A program made the translations under genes and the position numbers. A stretch of 64,000 bases of DNA from Bisporella sp. PMI_857 (Eukaryota > Ascomycota > Leotiomycetes > Helotiales > Helotiaceae): contig JAJSPD010000024.1 in the NCBI GenBank assembly GCA_021307315.1, positions 1-64,000 of the forward strand. The letters run 5' to 3'. The notes beneath the pieces were generated by a model. It ran no database searches. It saw only the letters and a program-made list of their open reading frames with translations, and had not been told where the DNA came from. The stretch's first letter is position 1. The number at the start of each line of letters is the position of its first letter. Shown piece after piece: positions 12,981-24,721 of this stretch.

Positions 12981-13457
12981 GTTGCTGGGAGTTGGCCAAG
13001 CTGGGGTGTCTTTGACCAAGATGCTAGATAAGTCCAAATGGGACATAATGATAAATTAGAGCCAAAAAGACACACGTCACACATATATTGTGCTCTGGAG
13101 TGAGTGAAGTTTTCGATCGTGATTGTAAAGATGTGGAGGTGTCTATTTATAGTTCGTGTCTTCCTCGAAAGAGGCAACTGCAGCCGATGGCAGCTTAACA
13201 TGAAAATCATCTGATGCTCAATTACATCTCAGAATTTCAGATGCAGCTGCTTAAAGAATACTCATATCACGAAATATTCAGGATATTCTCGGATCACATA
13301 ATGAGCTCTGAGCAACAGCCATATCTGTAGCCGGGAGCTATGCACCTGCCGTACTAACAAGAGGTTTCAAACCATACCCCCAGCGTGAGAACCTAAAGAG
13401 CGCCAGATCAGCTTGCTATTAAGACTACTTTTGGCTGGTCTGATTTCACCGCCCGAA
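12981..13457. other. Intergenic, nothing recognised
   Basis: Between the secreted protein and the HET gene I see no gene, repeat or RNA. It should hold the terminator of one and the promoter of the other. Confidence 0.5.
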
Positions 13458-14849
13458 ATGGCCTCTCCAACCCACTATAAACCTCTCGACAGCAGCACCT
13501 CCTCGATCCGACTCATACGTCTCCATCACCGTCTATACCCTCTCACACCCGATCAATACGCCATAGAATGCACCTTTTTCACTGCAGACCTTGCCTCATC
13601 ACCATCCTATGAAGCTTTATCTTACGAGTGGGGCCCTGCAAACCCTCCCAAGGGTTCATTTCCCGTCCTCCTTAACGGTGTCCCTCGAGAAATCCAGGAG
13701 AACCTCTGGTGGGCGCTCTTCCACCTACGTACCACCAAACCACGAGCGCTCTGGATCGATGCGCTATGCATCAATCAGGATGACGTCGAGGAGAGGAATT
13801 ACCAAGTTGGGCTAATGGAGCAGATATATCGAAAGGCGTGGAAGACTTTGATCTGGCTTGGTCGAGAGCATGAGGATTTGGGCGCTGACTTTTCTTCTGA
13901 TCGTGAGACTTTTACTTATTTGGGTAAGCTTGGAGAGCTTCATCAAGCAGGTGCGGGGAAACTTGTGACACTGGAGTGGGTAATGGAGGAACGAAGCCTG
14001 AATGGCGTTGCTGCATTGCTAGGAAGATCATACTGGCATCGCGTCTGGATCATCCAGGAAATCCTTCTTTCATCAGAGAAAAGTCTACATATAGGCCCGC
14101 TTGTTCTATCTTGGGATACTCTCATTAACGTATGTGAAATCCTGCAGAAGATTAGTTGGTGGTGCAGTCCTATGCGATATGTTGCAGGCACCGTCATCTG
14201 TTGTAATCTAAAGGTATACCGCGAAACAGGCATGCACTGGCTGCTCGAATACACCGACGCGGAATGTCAGGATAGTCGCGACAGGATTTTCGGCATCCGT
14301 AGCATGATGCGAAACTGTTGTCAAGACGCGCTACCTGTGGATTACTCCCTGTCCGCGCAGGAGATCTTTATGCGGCTGCTCAAGCACGAGATGCAAATGC
14401 ATGAGATGAACCAAATCCAGCATAACTATGCCAATGCTCTAGCTCTGTGGCGGTCATTTGGGATCACCGTTCCCTCCACGACACAATGGGCAACTCGTCA
14501 AGTAATTTTGCGGAAGATCAGATACTGGCCAAGGACGTGGGTCTTTCTGTTCATGCGCTTTGCTGATCGTAGTCTGGACAGTGAGCTTAAAAATGTGGCT
14601 GCAGATCAGTCAGAGGCGCATGATATTAGACAGCCGATTGTTGATTCTGCTGGCAAAGCGATTCGTGATCACGTTACTGCGTTTCGAGCGTGGAAAAAGC
14701 TTCAGATTGAGAATCCGCCCGATGTACCGCGGAGAAAGACGCCGAAGACAGAGGCACCAAAAGGATTGAGATTGATGACGAAAAGGCCAAGGTTTATGAC
14801 CTCTGTGTTGACTTTAAGCATTATTTCCCATAACATCAAAAGGGGATGA
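13458..14849 (+). CDS. HET-domain (heterokaryon incompatibility) protein
   Basis: Intronless frame of 463 residues from MASPTHYKPL. I prefer this ATG to the upstream frame extension because the HET domain begins right after it. The HET signature is plain: SYEALSYEWGP, then LWIDALCINQDD, Q..LMEQIYRKA and LIWLG, and further on YWHRVWIIQEI. The domain covers about residues 20-230. HET domains trigger growth arrest or cell death in non-self recognition, usually as a module of larger proteins or as partners of NLR-like receptors. The C-terminal half has no known domain. At 463 residues it is shorter than many HET proteins (600-700), so the 3' part may be truncated or continue through an undetected intron. 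Partner and specificity cannot be read from sequence. Confidence 0.9.
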   Translation: MASPTHYKPLDSSTSSIRLIRLHHRLYPLTPDQYAIECTFFTADLASSPSYEALSYEWGPANPPKGSFPVLLNGVPREIQENLWWALFHLRTTKPRALWIDALCINQDDVEERNYQVGLMEQIYRKAWKTLIWLGREHEDLGADFSSDRETFTYLGKLGELHQAGAGKLVTLEWVMEERSLNGVAALLGRSYWHRVWIIQEILLSSEKSLHIGPLVLSWDTLINVCEILQKISWWCSPMRYVAGTVICCNLKVYRETGMHWLLEYTDAECQDSRDRIFGIRSMMRNCCQDALPVDYSLSAQEIFMRLLKHEMQMHEMNQIQHNYANALALWRSFGITVPSTTQWATRQVILRKIRYWPRTWVFLFMRFADRSLDSELKNVAADQSEAHDIRQPIVDSAGKAIRDHVTAFRAWKKLQIENPPDVPRRKTPKTEAPKGLRLMTKRPRFMTSVLTLSIISHNIKRG

Positions 14850-15854
14850 CAGCATCGGGTCTCATCAGCTGGTCTCGGTATACTGCTAAAGCATCTCAAT
14901 GACCCAGACAAGGTCAAATAATCCTGCTGAAGCTTGTCAGCCCCCCTCTTAAATCCTCTAGGTTTTTGATTTGGTAATACTACCGGAAGGTGCAGGAGAA
15001 GTTGATGGCAGAGTCGAATTAGAGTAATCACTGAGACAAGAAGAAGGTCGAAGAGCATTTATAAATCAATTAGTACAAGCTACAACAGGAAGCCACGAAG
15101 GAAGTTTCGTCCAGCAATCAGCTGACGAACCCAGACCCTTTGAACTGAATTCTACAAAACATATTCCATACGCACTCAGAACCAATTTGTGAATCTATCG
15201 TAGGCTGCTGCACTACATTGACAGACATACCAATCCCGAAAATGATGCAGTGACCACTATCAGGCACAGCACGATCAATGCTTCGGAACTTGACATACAA
15301 TTCGCCTTTTCAATTATAACATTTTATGAACTATAATTCTGGAAGATTGTCTGGCCATTTAAAGTTTTATTCATCATCTAAGTCGTGGTTAATTCACCAT
15401 TCGTGACATGACACAAGCGGGCCTGTAACCCTTGGCTTATTTGATGATGCGTAAATACAGATCTTGTCGGATTATAAAGAGCCTGGTAAAGATGATTTCC
15501 TTCTAAATTTACAATCCATGAGCCTCACAGCAACAATGGATGTAGAACGAGACTTAATTGCCATTCTTAATGTTGTCAAGGAAATGGCACGTGACTCTTT
15601 GACATCACACGCCCTGTTTTCCACGCTGCTTCAAGATCACGAATTATAAGCCAGAATACGCCCAAACTGGAACTAATACCAAATATACACGCAATAGAAG
15701 TGGTCGGCTCCAGCCATCATAAGAGCGGTTAGAACAGGCTAGGTCAAAGGTGGAAAGTCCTCGTACCTTAATATACTGTGGCTGACCAGCCATTCTTCAG
15801 GCCTGTATTCAAACATCGTCACTTTTTGTGAGAGCCACACTTGAATTCGTTGAA
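14850..15854. other. 1-kb intergenic, no gene recognised
   Basis: A short frame at 15,464-15,649 has no family resemblance. Nothing else stands out; the right end should contain the deaminase promoter. Confidence 0.5.
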
Positions 15855-17226
15855 ATGTCTATCGAGATGGAACGACCGATTCCATATGAAACCATACAGC
15901 AATGGAAGCATGAGGTTCAAGAGGCGAAAGATCCCTTTATAGCAGGAGGCGAGCATCCCCCACCGTCAACCAGCCTTTTGCAATCCCACCTACTTACCTT
16001 TTCGAGCCCGCAGTCCCCAAGATCGAGCTCCACGTCCACATCGAGGGGACCCTGTTCCCGGAACTCCGCTGGAAGCTCGCCCAACGCAACGGCATCACTC
16101 TCCATTCCAATCGCCTCAATAAAGACTTCCATTCGCTGGAGGAGCTGAAAGAGGCGTATAATCTCCTTGAACCGCGTAGTATCAAGGGCGCGAACCAGGT
16201 ATCCGCATTCTTTGAGGCTTATTATGGAGGAATGGAGGTTTTAAGGAAGGAGGAGGATTTCTATGAGCTCGCGAGGGAGTATTTCGCCCGGATATCCGAG
16301 ATGAATGTTAGATATGTTGAGGTATTTTTCGATCCACAGGCGCATACGCGGCGTGGTGTGGCGCTGGGAGTTGTGATGGGAGGTCTTCGGAAGGCGAGTA
16401 TTGAGGCTGAGAAGGAGTTCAATGTTAGTTCGTGATCGTGCCTTAGGGTGGATAAGCTGACGGTGCCAGGTGAAATCGCAGTGGATCATGTGTATGCTGC
16501 GCGATCTTCCTCCTGAGGAAGCATTAGCAACGTATGAGGCTGCGCTTCCGTATAGAGATATGATTGTGGCTATTGGGCTCGACGGAAATGAGTATAACCG
16601 TCCGCCTGCATTGTTTGAGGAGCTTTTCGTGCGGGCAAGGAATGATGGGTTTCGTGTTACTTGTCATTGCGATGTAACGCAGAAAGACACACATGAACAC
16701 ATTCGTCAGTAAGAAAATCCCTGACATAATCTGAGCATGTTGAAAGCGCCATGGGCTCAATATTCCAAAAGCAAGTATGTTTTACTCACAAAATACTGAT
16801 TAGTGTTACAGGGTAGCAGAGTCTGTCGCCAAAACAGGAGCAGACCGTATAGACCACGGCCTGGACGCCGCTGAGCTCCCGGAGCTTGTCAATCTAATAA
16901 AGAAGAGAGAAATTGGAATGACGCTTTGTCCATGGGCATACGTTCGACACCACACAGAACCAAACCTCTTCAGCCACATCCGCACGCTCTTCAACGCCGG
17001 GATCAAGATTAATATCAGCAGCGATGGCCCGGCTCTTATGGAAGGTAACTGGGTGATTCATAATCTACTTTTAACAAGGCAGAAATGTGGTTTCACGAAT
17101 GGGGAGATCGCCAAGGTGGAGAGGGATTCTGTGGAGATGTGTTGGGCTGATGCGGAGACGAAGAGGAGGTTGATTGGGGAGATTGATGGCTTTTGTGCTT
17201 CATTTGTCTCGGCCGTAGTGAAATAG
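15855..17226 (+). CDS. Adenosine/adenine deaminase-family metallohydrolase
   Basis: Amidohydrolase-fold family that deaminates adenosine or adenine in purine salvage. The zinc-binding HxH is seen in PKIELHVHIEGTLFPELRW, followed by FRVTCHCDVTQKDTHEHIR, DRIDHGLDAAELPELV and INISSDGPALMEG. Exons: 15855-15948 (MSIEMERPIP...), 16014-16423, 16470-16708, 16812-17226. Introns 2 and 3 are GT-AG. Intron 1 (15949-16013) has no GT donor that keeps the frame; a GC donor (GCGAGC) does, giving FIAG then VPKIELHVH. The exact 5' structure is therefore uncertain. Two catalytic positions differ from classical adenosine deaminase: HAGE is HCDV, and the second Asp of the SDDP motif is Gly. The HxDVxQ form is known to me from adenine-deaminase-like subfamilies. 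Substrate is uncertain. Confidence 0.8.
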
Positions 17227-17770
17227 GCATTATAGTCAATATGGTCGAGTGGCTCTTACATCGAGTAGGAGTATTGGTGAAGCATGGTTAAGTTAGTTGG
17301 GGAACAGAACTTGGCATAATGAAAATGATCGGGCCTTCAATTGTGTTAGATATTCTGCTACATTCAGGCTTCGAGAAAGACAAACAATTTTGGAGCAATG
17401 TGAAATAGTCATTTCGGCAACAGACCATTCTCATTAGATTAATGCTACGAGCATTTAGTCCTACTTCGAAACTACTTATAGAATTGCTTGGTTCAGAGTC
17501 GCATACAAGGAGAGCATGAGGCACTAAGTTCTCAAGCGCTATGGCTATAAGTATATATATTAAAATGCAATACCTCAAGACTAACTACTCAATTCATAAT
17601 AGCACAAGTGTAAATCGGAATCCTTATTTTGTGCCCATAGATCTGCTTCTATTAAGTAGGCACTAGATATTCAGAGAAGGCTTCAATTCTAAATCTAGGT
17701 AACGTGCACAGCTAGCCACTGCCAATCTCGCCATAGGTTGCAAGAACGACTTCAAGTCATACATCTTGAA
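17227..17770. other. Convergent intergenic region
   Basis: Lies between the 3' ends of the deaminase (+) and the P450 (-). No gene is recognised; it should contain both polyadenylation regions. Confidence 0.5.
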
Positions 17771-19370
17771 TTACTTCTCTGCTACATGCCGCTGCCGCAA
17801 ATGCACCTTTCCATAAAAGTTCTCTGGCTTAACAAACCATCTACTCAGCGACTTCCACTTCGTATCCTGTAGCTCCTCGTCAAGTACAAAATCGAAGGCC
17901 TTCAGCAGTTGCGGTATCAACTTGCTGATCTCGAGGAGACTCAGGTTCTTGCCGATGCATGTCCGACTTCCCATGCCAAAAGCGAAGAAATACCCTTCCA
18001 CCTTGGCGCCTTTCCCGTCCCGCTCAAATTCCAACCACCGCTCAGGTCGCCAGATATGCGCGTCTACTCCATAGATGTACGTATTCTGATGAGCAACCCA
18101 TGCGTTGATCCCAACAGTAGCACCGCCAGGGAAATCGATCCCGGCGATCGTTGCACCGGCTGCTGGTACGATGCGGGCCAGAGGCAGGCCCGTAGCTGAA
18201 TGTAGGCGGAGAGCTTCCTTAATGACAGCTTGAAGATAGGGGAGCTGCTGCGCCTCCTTGAATGTAATTGGATCCGAAATTTTACCCTGCATTGTAGCTT
18301 CATCGATCTCATCTTGCAAGCGTTTGTAAGTAGTCGGGTTTTTTATGAGATAGTACAGAATTGCAGATAGAGTGATGGCTGTCGTATCACTCCCAGCACC
18401 AATATTGCTCTGGCAGGCTGTGAAAATGTCTAGCTTTGTCATTTTCATCGGATTCTGCTCATGGATTTGGAGGAACTTAGATACGAAATCTGGTGCGCCC
18501 TCCCGTTCTTTTTCCTCAGGGTTCTGGAGCTCTTTTTGGCGTGCCATGATTTGATCATTAGTGTACTTGCCAACGTAGCCGTGGCCGCCAGTGCTCGGTA
18601 GCAAAGGGAAGCAGATACGATGGAGAGCGGGAAACACTCCAATATGTGTACTGTAGACAGTTCTAGTATCTATTGCCGTGAAAACCCCAGGCTCATCTTT
18701 ACCGCTGTCAAGGAAACCAAATCGATGACCAAATGTGACCTCTCCTATGACGTCGAAAGCATAACATTGAAACCAATGGGCTAGATTAACCTTAATTCCG
18801 ACCGCGGCGACTTCTTGGAGCCTGGTCTTGAAAAGCGCCGTGCAATTGTTGACAAATGGCTCATAGCCAACAAGGCTGCTCATCGAGTAAGCCGAGGCAA
18901 ATTTTCGTCGTTGAATTCCATGGCGATGCGCATCTACATCCGAAAAGAGAGATGCTTTTTTAGGATCTGGAGGCATCCATGCTAGATACCATGGAGCCTG
19001 CAAAAGTCAGACAACGTTACTTTATATCCCCAAGCTTCGAAAGTTTCATAGTAGAGATGTTACAAACTTTGATGAAATTGCTTCCATGCCCATAGATTAT
19101 TTTGGCGGCCTCAACATCGTCGATAGAGTACTCGTTAGGGGCTATGCGAACGACTGGGCCGTACTTCTCATGAAGTGCAACGTTTGTCAGTTCGAAATCC
19201 CCTTTGTAGATCTGGTAAAGATACCATAATCGAGTGAGTCTTGCCAGAAAAGGACCTGGTATATGACGTAGGGGATCAAGAGCTGCACGTATTAGAACGA
19301 AAATTATATAGGAGGAGATAGCAAAAAGAATGAGCCAGGACACAGAGGGGTCTAGCGCGTCGGTCAACAT
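17771..19370 (-). CDS. Cytochrome P450 monooxygenase (pisatin-demethylase-like)
   Basis: Exon 1 19068-19370 and exon 2 17771-18997 join across a 70-bp intron at FIK|APWYLAW to give 509 residues, a standard P450 length. Start chosen at MLTDALDPSVSWL, which opens an N-terminal ER anchor followed by the proline hinge HIPGPFLARL. Motifs: I-helix GAGSDTT (302-307), ExxR in KEALRLH (362-365), WRPERW, and heme loop FGMGSRTCIGKN with Cys448. The APWY...W..PD region resembles pisatin demethylase/benzoate-hydroxylase-like P450s that act on aromatic compounds. It is the left-most gene of the catabolic run and could hydroxylate or O-demethylate the substrate. The family is certain; the substrate is inference from context. 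Confidence 0.95.
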
Positions 19371-20043
19371 AATTGCAGCAACTAGAGCATGAGCTTTTGA
19401 ATATGCATTTGAAATAACCGTGTTCGTGATGATCCAACTCAAGTTTCCTATCGATTTCTGTAACCACAAAATTGAGGGTTTGGGTGAGGGGAAGCTGAGA
19501 CCGCCCGCAGATCAGGTTAAACTCGGCCCGATCTAGGAACTGTAACGGCAGTTCAGATAGGGAATGTCAACCCCAGATCCACACCCCGCCTCCGCTATTC
19601 ATACCCTCAACCCCTTACCCCACGCGCACCTGACCACCAATCTCTGGCGTGGGATTATAAATCTATTTGGAGAGATGCTACTGGAGGTAGATGAATAGGG
19701 CTTACTTATGTCTCATGGTATCTGACAGCATATACTAGACACTTCTACAGTTAGTCATGAAGCAGTGCTAAAGACCTTTGATCAGCAGTAATATTTATAA
19801 CAGTGCTATTGAGTGGTTTTGTACTGAGAACGTTGGGTGATTTCTAGTTTTCGATCAACTAGAGAAACAGGAAGTACTTCACCAGTTAGACTATCCCTGG
19901 TTTTAGTCAGAGCTATGGTTAACTAGAGCACCATCGCTACAGATCTCACTCTCCTTAGCTTTAATTACCGCTGCGATTAACGTAAAAGACTTCATGATTG
20001 TTGCAATCGTACAGTTTCTGTCTAAGTCAAGCAGTATCTCATT
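19371..20043. promoter_or_regulatory. P450 upstream region, C-rich
   Basis: Upstream of the P450 and downstream of the hydrolase. The + strand from 19,569 to 19,640 has several C-rich blocks (ACCCCAG, ACACCCCGCCTCCGC, TTACCCCACGCG). They resemble the element found in other cluster promoters but none is an exact CCCCCACC copy. Confidence 0.4.
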
Positions 20044-21359
20044 CTATAAAGCTGGAAGAATCTTGCCACTACATTCTCCAAATCCAACACCATTAGAAGC
20101 CAATGCGGATATTTGTACTGTATCACTGTCCTCAAGGTACACCCTCTTTCCTCCCTCACTCACGGAAAAGCTGGCTTGACCACCACTAGTAAGCTCTAAT
20201 AAACATCCATGGCTTTCATCTGTCGAGCCCGAAATCGTTCCCGTTGCCAATAGATCGCCTGTATTTATATTGCATCCATTGCTTGTAAGCTGTACTATTA
20301 GGTCCCGGAAGCTCCAGTACATTGTCTTGAGGTTCGTCTTGCATATAGTGGTAGAACCCAGGTTTGTTACCAGATCAGCCCGTAGACTTATATCATAGCT
20401 GTTGTTCGGGTTAGGGTCAGCAAGGTGTGGCGCTACTTGTAGTTCTCGTGGCTGCCCTTCGACCGCAGATTCCTTTAACGCATCCAAGGTTATAACCCAA
20501 GGCGAAATAGAGGTCGCAAAGCTTTTCCCGTTAAGTGGGCCAAGTGGAGGCATTTCTAGACCTTGAATGTCTCGTGCTGTACCGATAGTTTATCAGTAAC
20601 CTTCGTCAGCTTGAGCATATCAAACGTACCACTCCAGTCATTTACAAGAACTAGTCCAAATATATGCTCGTCGGCATCCTTGCTTGACACACTTTTACCG
20701 TGTTCGCTTGGCTTACCAACTATACAACCAAGTTCCAGCTCGTAGTCTAGCTGCTCTGTTGGGCCATATATCACATCCCCGCTAGCATTTCGGAATTGTC
20801 CTTTTGGCCTTATGACTGGTGTGCCGGACACAACAATAGAAGATGCTCGGCCTGAGTAGCCTATCGGAAAGTGTAGGAAACCAGGGGGCAGGAAGCGCTT
20901 CTTCTGTATCGCCTCACCGGCGTTTAACACATGGTCCTTGGAGCACGAAAAATCGGTGAAGTCCCGGCAGAATACCGGCAGGTGCACAGTTACATCCTTG
21001 AGTGCCTCAGTCGTTCCTAATGGCAGAGATGTCAACGGATGTTCGGTGAGCAATGACTGAAGCACAATTCGGGTTTGTTGATGCACGGATTTTGGTAAGG
21101 CGGCAAAGTCGTTGAGTACGGGCTGTTAAATTCAGATAAGCATATGCTGCTTTGTGGATGGTTCCATAACATGGAAACCTACCTGAGACAATGAATCTAT
21201 TGCTGCTGCTGGCAGTGATTTTAAGAAGCCATACTTTGCAAGTTCATCGAGAAATATGACTGTATCTTCAACTCGTGTGGCTGCTGAGTGTTTCGGATGC
21301 CCTTCACTGCTTGCAATTCCAAATGGAATATTGCGAATGGAGAAGTGAGAGGCGAACAT
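20044..21359 (-). CDS. Fumarylacetoacetase-family C-C hydrolase
   Basis: Exons 21183-21359, 20630-21122 and 20044-20576 (introns 60 and 53 bp) give 400 residues, close to fumarylacetoacetase length. The FAH core is visible: YSGRASSIVVSGTPVIRPKG, LDYELELGCIVGKPS with the metal-binding acidic residues, FGLVLVNDWSARDIQGLE, PLGPLNGKSFATSISPW, and the end GKILPAL. The N-terminal NIPFGIASSEG also fits fumarylacetoacetase rather than the short bacterial hydrolases. The enzyme cleaves a carbon-carbon bond in a beta-diketo acid, as in the last step of tyrosine/homogentisate breakdown. Here it lies with ring-hydroxylating and ring-opening genes and away from homogentisate genes, so I infer a paralogue acting on another ring-cleavage product. 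It shares a 613-bp divergent promoter with the cupin gene. Confidence 0.93.
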
Positions 21360-21801
21360 GGCTATCTAAGGAAGTCTTAACCTTGAATATAAGCCTTTTG
21401 TGGAGGAATATGTTACTTAAGTGATGCTTGAAGAGATGTAACAAATTGGTAATTATGCAACTGCCACGGCGTAAGTATCGCTGAAACTTAGAGAGTGAGC
21501 TTTCACTTCCTGTTCCGAAAGGAAACAATCAATTATGGACCCTATCTCCCCGGATAATACTTACGTTTTTGTGCGAAGTCTTTCGTCTTACTCGGTTGAA
21601 ATTTCTAGTTTATCACGGCTCAATACTTTCGGTGATGATCCACCTTTCTGGCTCGTGGCTGTTACAATGCAAGGATTAATTGTCTACACATTGCTGAGCT
21701 GTGTATCGGCATGGGAAAAGAGTGCAAGGTCGTAGTTCAAGAACAACTAGTCAATAATGGCGAGGTAAAATACAAAGCATACCCCCGAGGACCGAGCCGT
21801 C

Positions 21802-21859
21802 TGTCCACCCCCCACCCCCACCGTACCGTTATCCGGAACCATGACCGGTTCGGGACCGG
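21802..21859. promoter_or_regulatory. Divergent promoter of hydrolase and cupin: C-rich element plus three CCGG
   Basis: 21805-21823 is a C-rich tract ending in CCCCCACCG (21815-21823). It is followed by CCGG at 21833, 21845 and 21856, spaced 12 and 11 bp, two of them inside ACCGGTTC direct repeats. The block is about 115 bp before the cupin ATG and 445 bp before the hydrolase ATG. I propose it as the operator for the cluster regulator. Confidence 0.45.
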
Positions 21860-21972
21860 TTCACTATAATATTCTAGATAATTACAAATTGACGTTCATA
21901 TTTAAGTTGCAGAGCGATCAAAATTTCATACCCGTACCTCAGCCCATTCTATCTCCCCATCAAACCTTCACA

Positions 21973-22545
21973 ATGGCCAACCACACCAACCCCAGCCCGC
22001 TCCCAGCACTGAACCGCTACATAACAACACATGCCGCGGACGGCACCGCAACCATAGACGGCACCATCCCAACCAGCGCATCGTGGACCGACGCCGGAGG
22101 CGCGAAGTTCTTCCTCGGGTACTGCACGTCGGCGTTCCCAGCGGACCTGTCTAAGCCCGCCGATATCAGCTCCTACAACAGCTACCTGTCCGCGCCGCCG
22201 GGGCTCGTGATCCCAGGCGGCACGGTGCTGCGCATCGTGGACATGCAACCCGGGCAGACCTCGGCGATGCACCGGACCACCAGCCTAGACTACGGCGTTG
22301 TGCTGGAGGGCGAGGTGGAGCTGATTCTTGACGGCGGGGAGACGAGGGTTCTGAAGCGCGGCGACACGTGTGTGCAGCGGGGGACGAATCATGCGTGGCG
22401 GAACACGAGCGCTACGAGCTGGTCGCGGATGTTATATGTTTTGTCGGAGGCGAAGCCCGTGGAGTTGGAGGGCGGGAAGAAGTTGGAGGAGGATCTGGGC
22501 GGAATGGTTGGCGTGAGGAAAAGTGGAGAATCAGATGAGATATAG
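21973..22545 (+). CDS. Cupin-domain protein
   Basis: 190 residues from the ATG in context CACAATGGCC; the frame stays open upstream but without conservation. A single cupin barrel is seen: MQPGQTSAMHRTTSLDYGVV (motif 1, with His and Tyr), LEGEVELILDGGETRVLKRGD and RGTNHAWRNTSAT (motif 2 with the metal-site His). Such small cupins can be metal-dependent dioxygenases, isomerases or decarboxylases, or non-catalytic. It is divergently paired with the fumarylacetoacetase-family gene, suggesting action on the same intermediate; this is inference. The gene is intronless and noticeably richer in G+C than its neighbours, mostly by choice of G/C at third positions. Confidence 0.9.
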   Translation: MANHTNPSPLPALNRYITTHAADGTATIDGTIPTSASWTDAGGAKFFLGYCTSAFPADLSKPADISSYNSYLSAPPGLVIPGGTVLRIVDMQPGQTSAMHRTTSLDYGVVLEGEVELILDGGETRVLKRGDTCVQRGTNHAWRNTSATSWSRMLYVLSEAKPVELEGGKKLEEDLGGMVGVRKSGESDEI

Positions 22546-22825
22546 TGATGTAAATTGTAGATAAGGGCTCTTGCTCAATATATGGCGGCTGATTTATAAG
22601 GAGAATAGATATGAAACGATTTTGAACCATAATTGCTTTCATTTTCCAATCTATCCATCAGGTAACTTCTATGTTAAAAGCTATCTTCTATCTGCGAGGC
22701 ACAATTGGCAGGGTGACATAGTTTTCCTTCCCGTCTCCAAAATGGATGTTGTTCAAGCCAGAGAATTTCGCTTTGGACCTTTAGGAGTGGTTAGCAACGT
22801 GAAACTGGGTCTATATGAGCAAAAC

Positions 22826-24721
22826 CTACCGATCCTTCTCGTTATTATGGGTGAAGATCCCACAGCCCTGGGTGTCGCCGGAGGAAACCTCCAATACAAT
22901 TCGTCCACCCTTCTCAGCCACGACGTTTGTCGGCCAGATCTCAACATCAACCGCATATGGCACATCTGGCTTGACCTCCTGCACATCGTTAGAGCGATAC
23001 TCACGGTATGGTTGGTAGGACGAGTGGCGAGGATGATCCGTGGCGACCTTGCGAAGCGATACGCGCAGCCAGCCCTTAGATAAGGGAACAGGATCTCCTG
23101 CTGTACCGGTATAGAAGACTTCTGTGCCAGCTGGAGAAATGTAACGCAAAGTCAAGAAGACATCGATATCTTTTTCTGGATCAATGGATTGCGAATCTGG
23201 TGTCGTGGAAATATTGAGATGTGCAGTTACATGACCAGTGATCTCTGTATCTTCTTCGAATGGCGCGCTTGTAAATTGCACAATCTTCGGATCCTGTATA
23301 GCTCCAAGTGCTTCGTAAGATACAACCGATGAATTAAGTATCGGCGACTGTACTTGAAGCTGCTTTTCCGGCGTGAGGTAGAACTTCGTGTATTGAGTTC
23401 CTTCCAATGGCCATGCTTTCTCGCTTCGTCTCTCATATGCCTTCTCTGCTTCGGCATTATTGAATCCGACATTCCCTTTGCGGAGAATCACGCTTACAGG
23501 CGATACCTTCCCGGGAACGGACCATCCGACCGTGTCTTCGTCTTTAAGGAAAGCATCGAGGAAAGACTTTTGTACTTCGACCTCCTCTTTGTAATAGAAA
23601 GGCAAATCGTGACGACCGGTTATGAATCGCAAATATTTGAACTTTGATCCCGCCCATGAATACCCATTAACATTACCTAGAAGAGGTGTAAGTACGAGCC
23701 AAGTCAATTCAGACTACTTTTGACATACCCCTTAGATGCAGCAGGATCCCGCCCCAGTTGGCCACAGACAAAACCGGCACCTCAATATCCTCCAGGTTGA
23801 ATTCCTTTGAGGCGTAGTATGGATCATCGAGAAACCTGTTATTCTCGTTGTCAATATTTTGATCATTCCGGTTCTGAGCGAGGACCTCCTCTGGCAGATC
23901 TCCCTCGATCGTGTCTTCTCCCCATCTCGAAGCGGCACGGCCAGGTCTTCCATACTGATTCGTGATAACCTGCCGATTCCACCAGAATCGAATGAAGCCG
24001 TCCGAGAATATGCCACCGTGTCGACAGCGGTCACGATAGTAGTCCGTCATCCCTTCCCAAGGGATGATTGCTGCCAAGCCTTTCGGCCTGCGCGCCGCCA
24101 CACGCCATTGACTGCCTATTCACGCAGGTTAGCTCACAAATTCTGATGTGTAGACGAAGACGATATATACCGGCATAATAACTAATTCCCAGTAATCCGA
24201 CCTTGCCAGATGACCAAGGCTGTTCCGCCGCCCACTCGACGACGTCAAAAAAGCATTCACTCGTGCCCCGAGACATGGTGTCTAGCAGCCCAGGACTCTG
24301 TCCCAGGCCTCTCTCATCGCAGCGAACAATCACATATCCCTTTGATGTCCAGAATACCGGGTCCGGAGTCTCCCAGGCACTGTATTTACTCTTGTGCTCT
24401 GGATTCACCTCGGAGAAGGATTTTGCGAAAAAGCTATACATAGCCATAAGCTTTAACTCCAATATTTGACAGACTAGCGCTACAATGCAAAATCTGGAAC
24501 ACTTACTTGTCATAAGGAATATCCTTCCCATATGGCCCATAGGTCACTAGCACAGGAAATTTTTCGTTTGGCGTTTGTGGTATTGGGCGATATACATTAC
24601 ATCTTACAGGGAGGGAAGAAGCTTTGAGAGGGATGGAGACATTCTTTTCGAAAATCAAACCGCTCTCGTTGTCTTCCGTGATTTCGAGAAGGTCGATAAT
24701 CTTGTTAGTCTCATGGGCCAT
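22826..24721 (-). CDS. CocE/NonD-family alpha/beta hydrolase (X-Pro dipeptidyl-peptidase-like)
   Basis: Four exons (24507-24721, 24171-24433, 23729-24115, 22826-23676; introns 73, 55 and 52 bp) join in frame to 571 residues. The N-terminal half is an alpha/beta hydrolase: VLVTYGPYGKD, ERGLGQSPG, and the nucleophile elbow GLLGISYYAGSQW with Ser in GISY. Further on SVANWGG and FITGRHDLPF hold the expected acid and His. The C-terminal third is the jelly-roll domain (TEITGHVTAHLNISTTPDS). This family includes cocaine esterase and related acyl esterases/amidases. In this cluster it probably removes an ester or amide from the aromatic substrate; that is inference. A cluster-type C-rich element lies about 155-175 bp upstream of the start. 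Confidence 0.92.

Noticed and set aside
15957..15965. CCCCCACCG inside the deaminase first intron as a regulator site
   Set aside because: It matches the cluster element but lies within a gene outside the catabolic run and has no promoter position; treated as chance.
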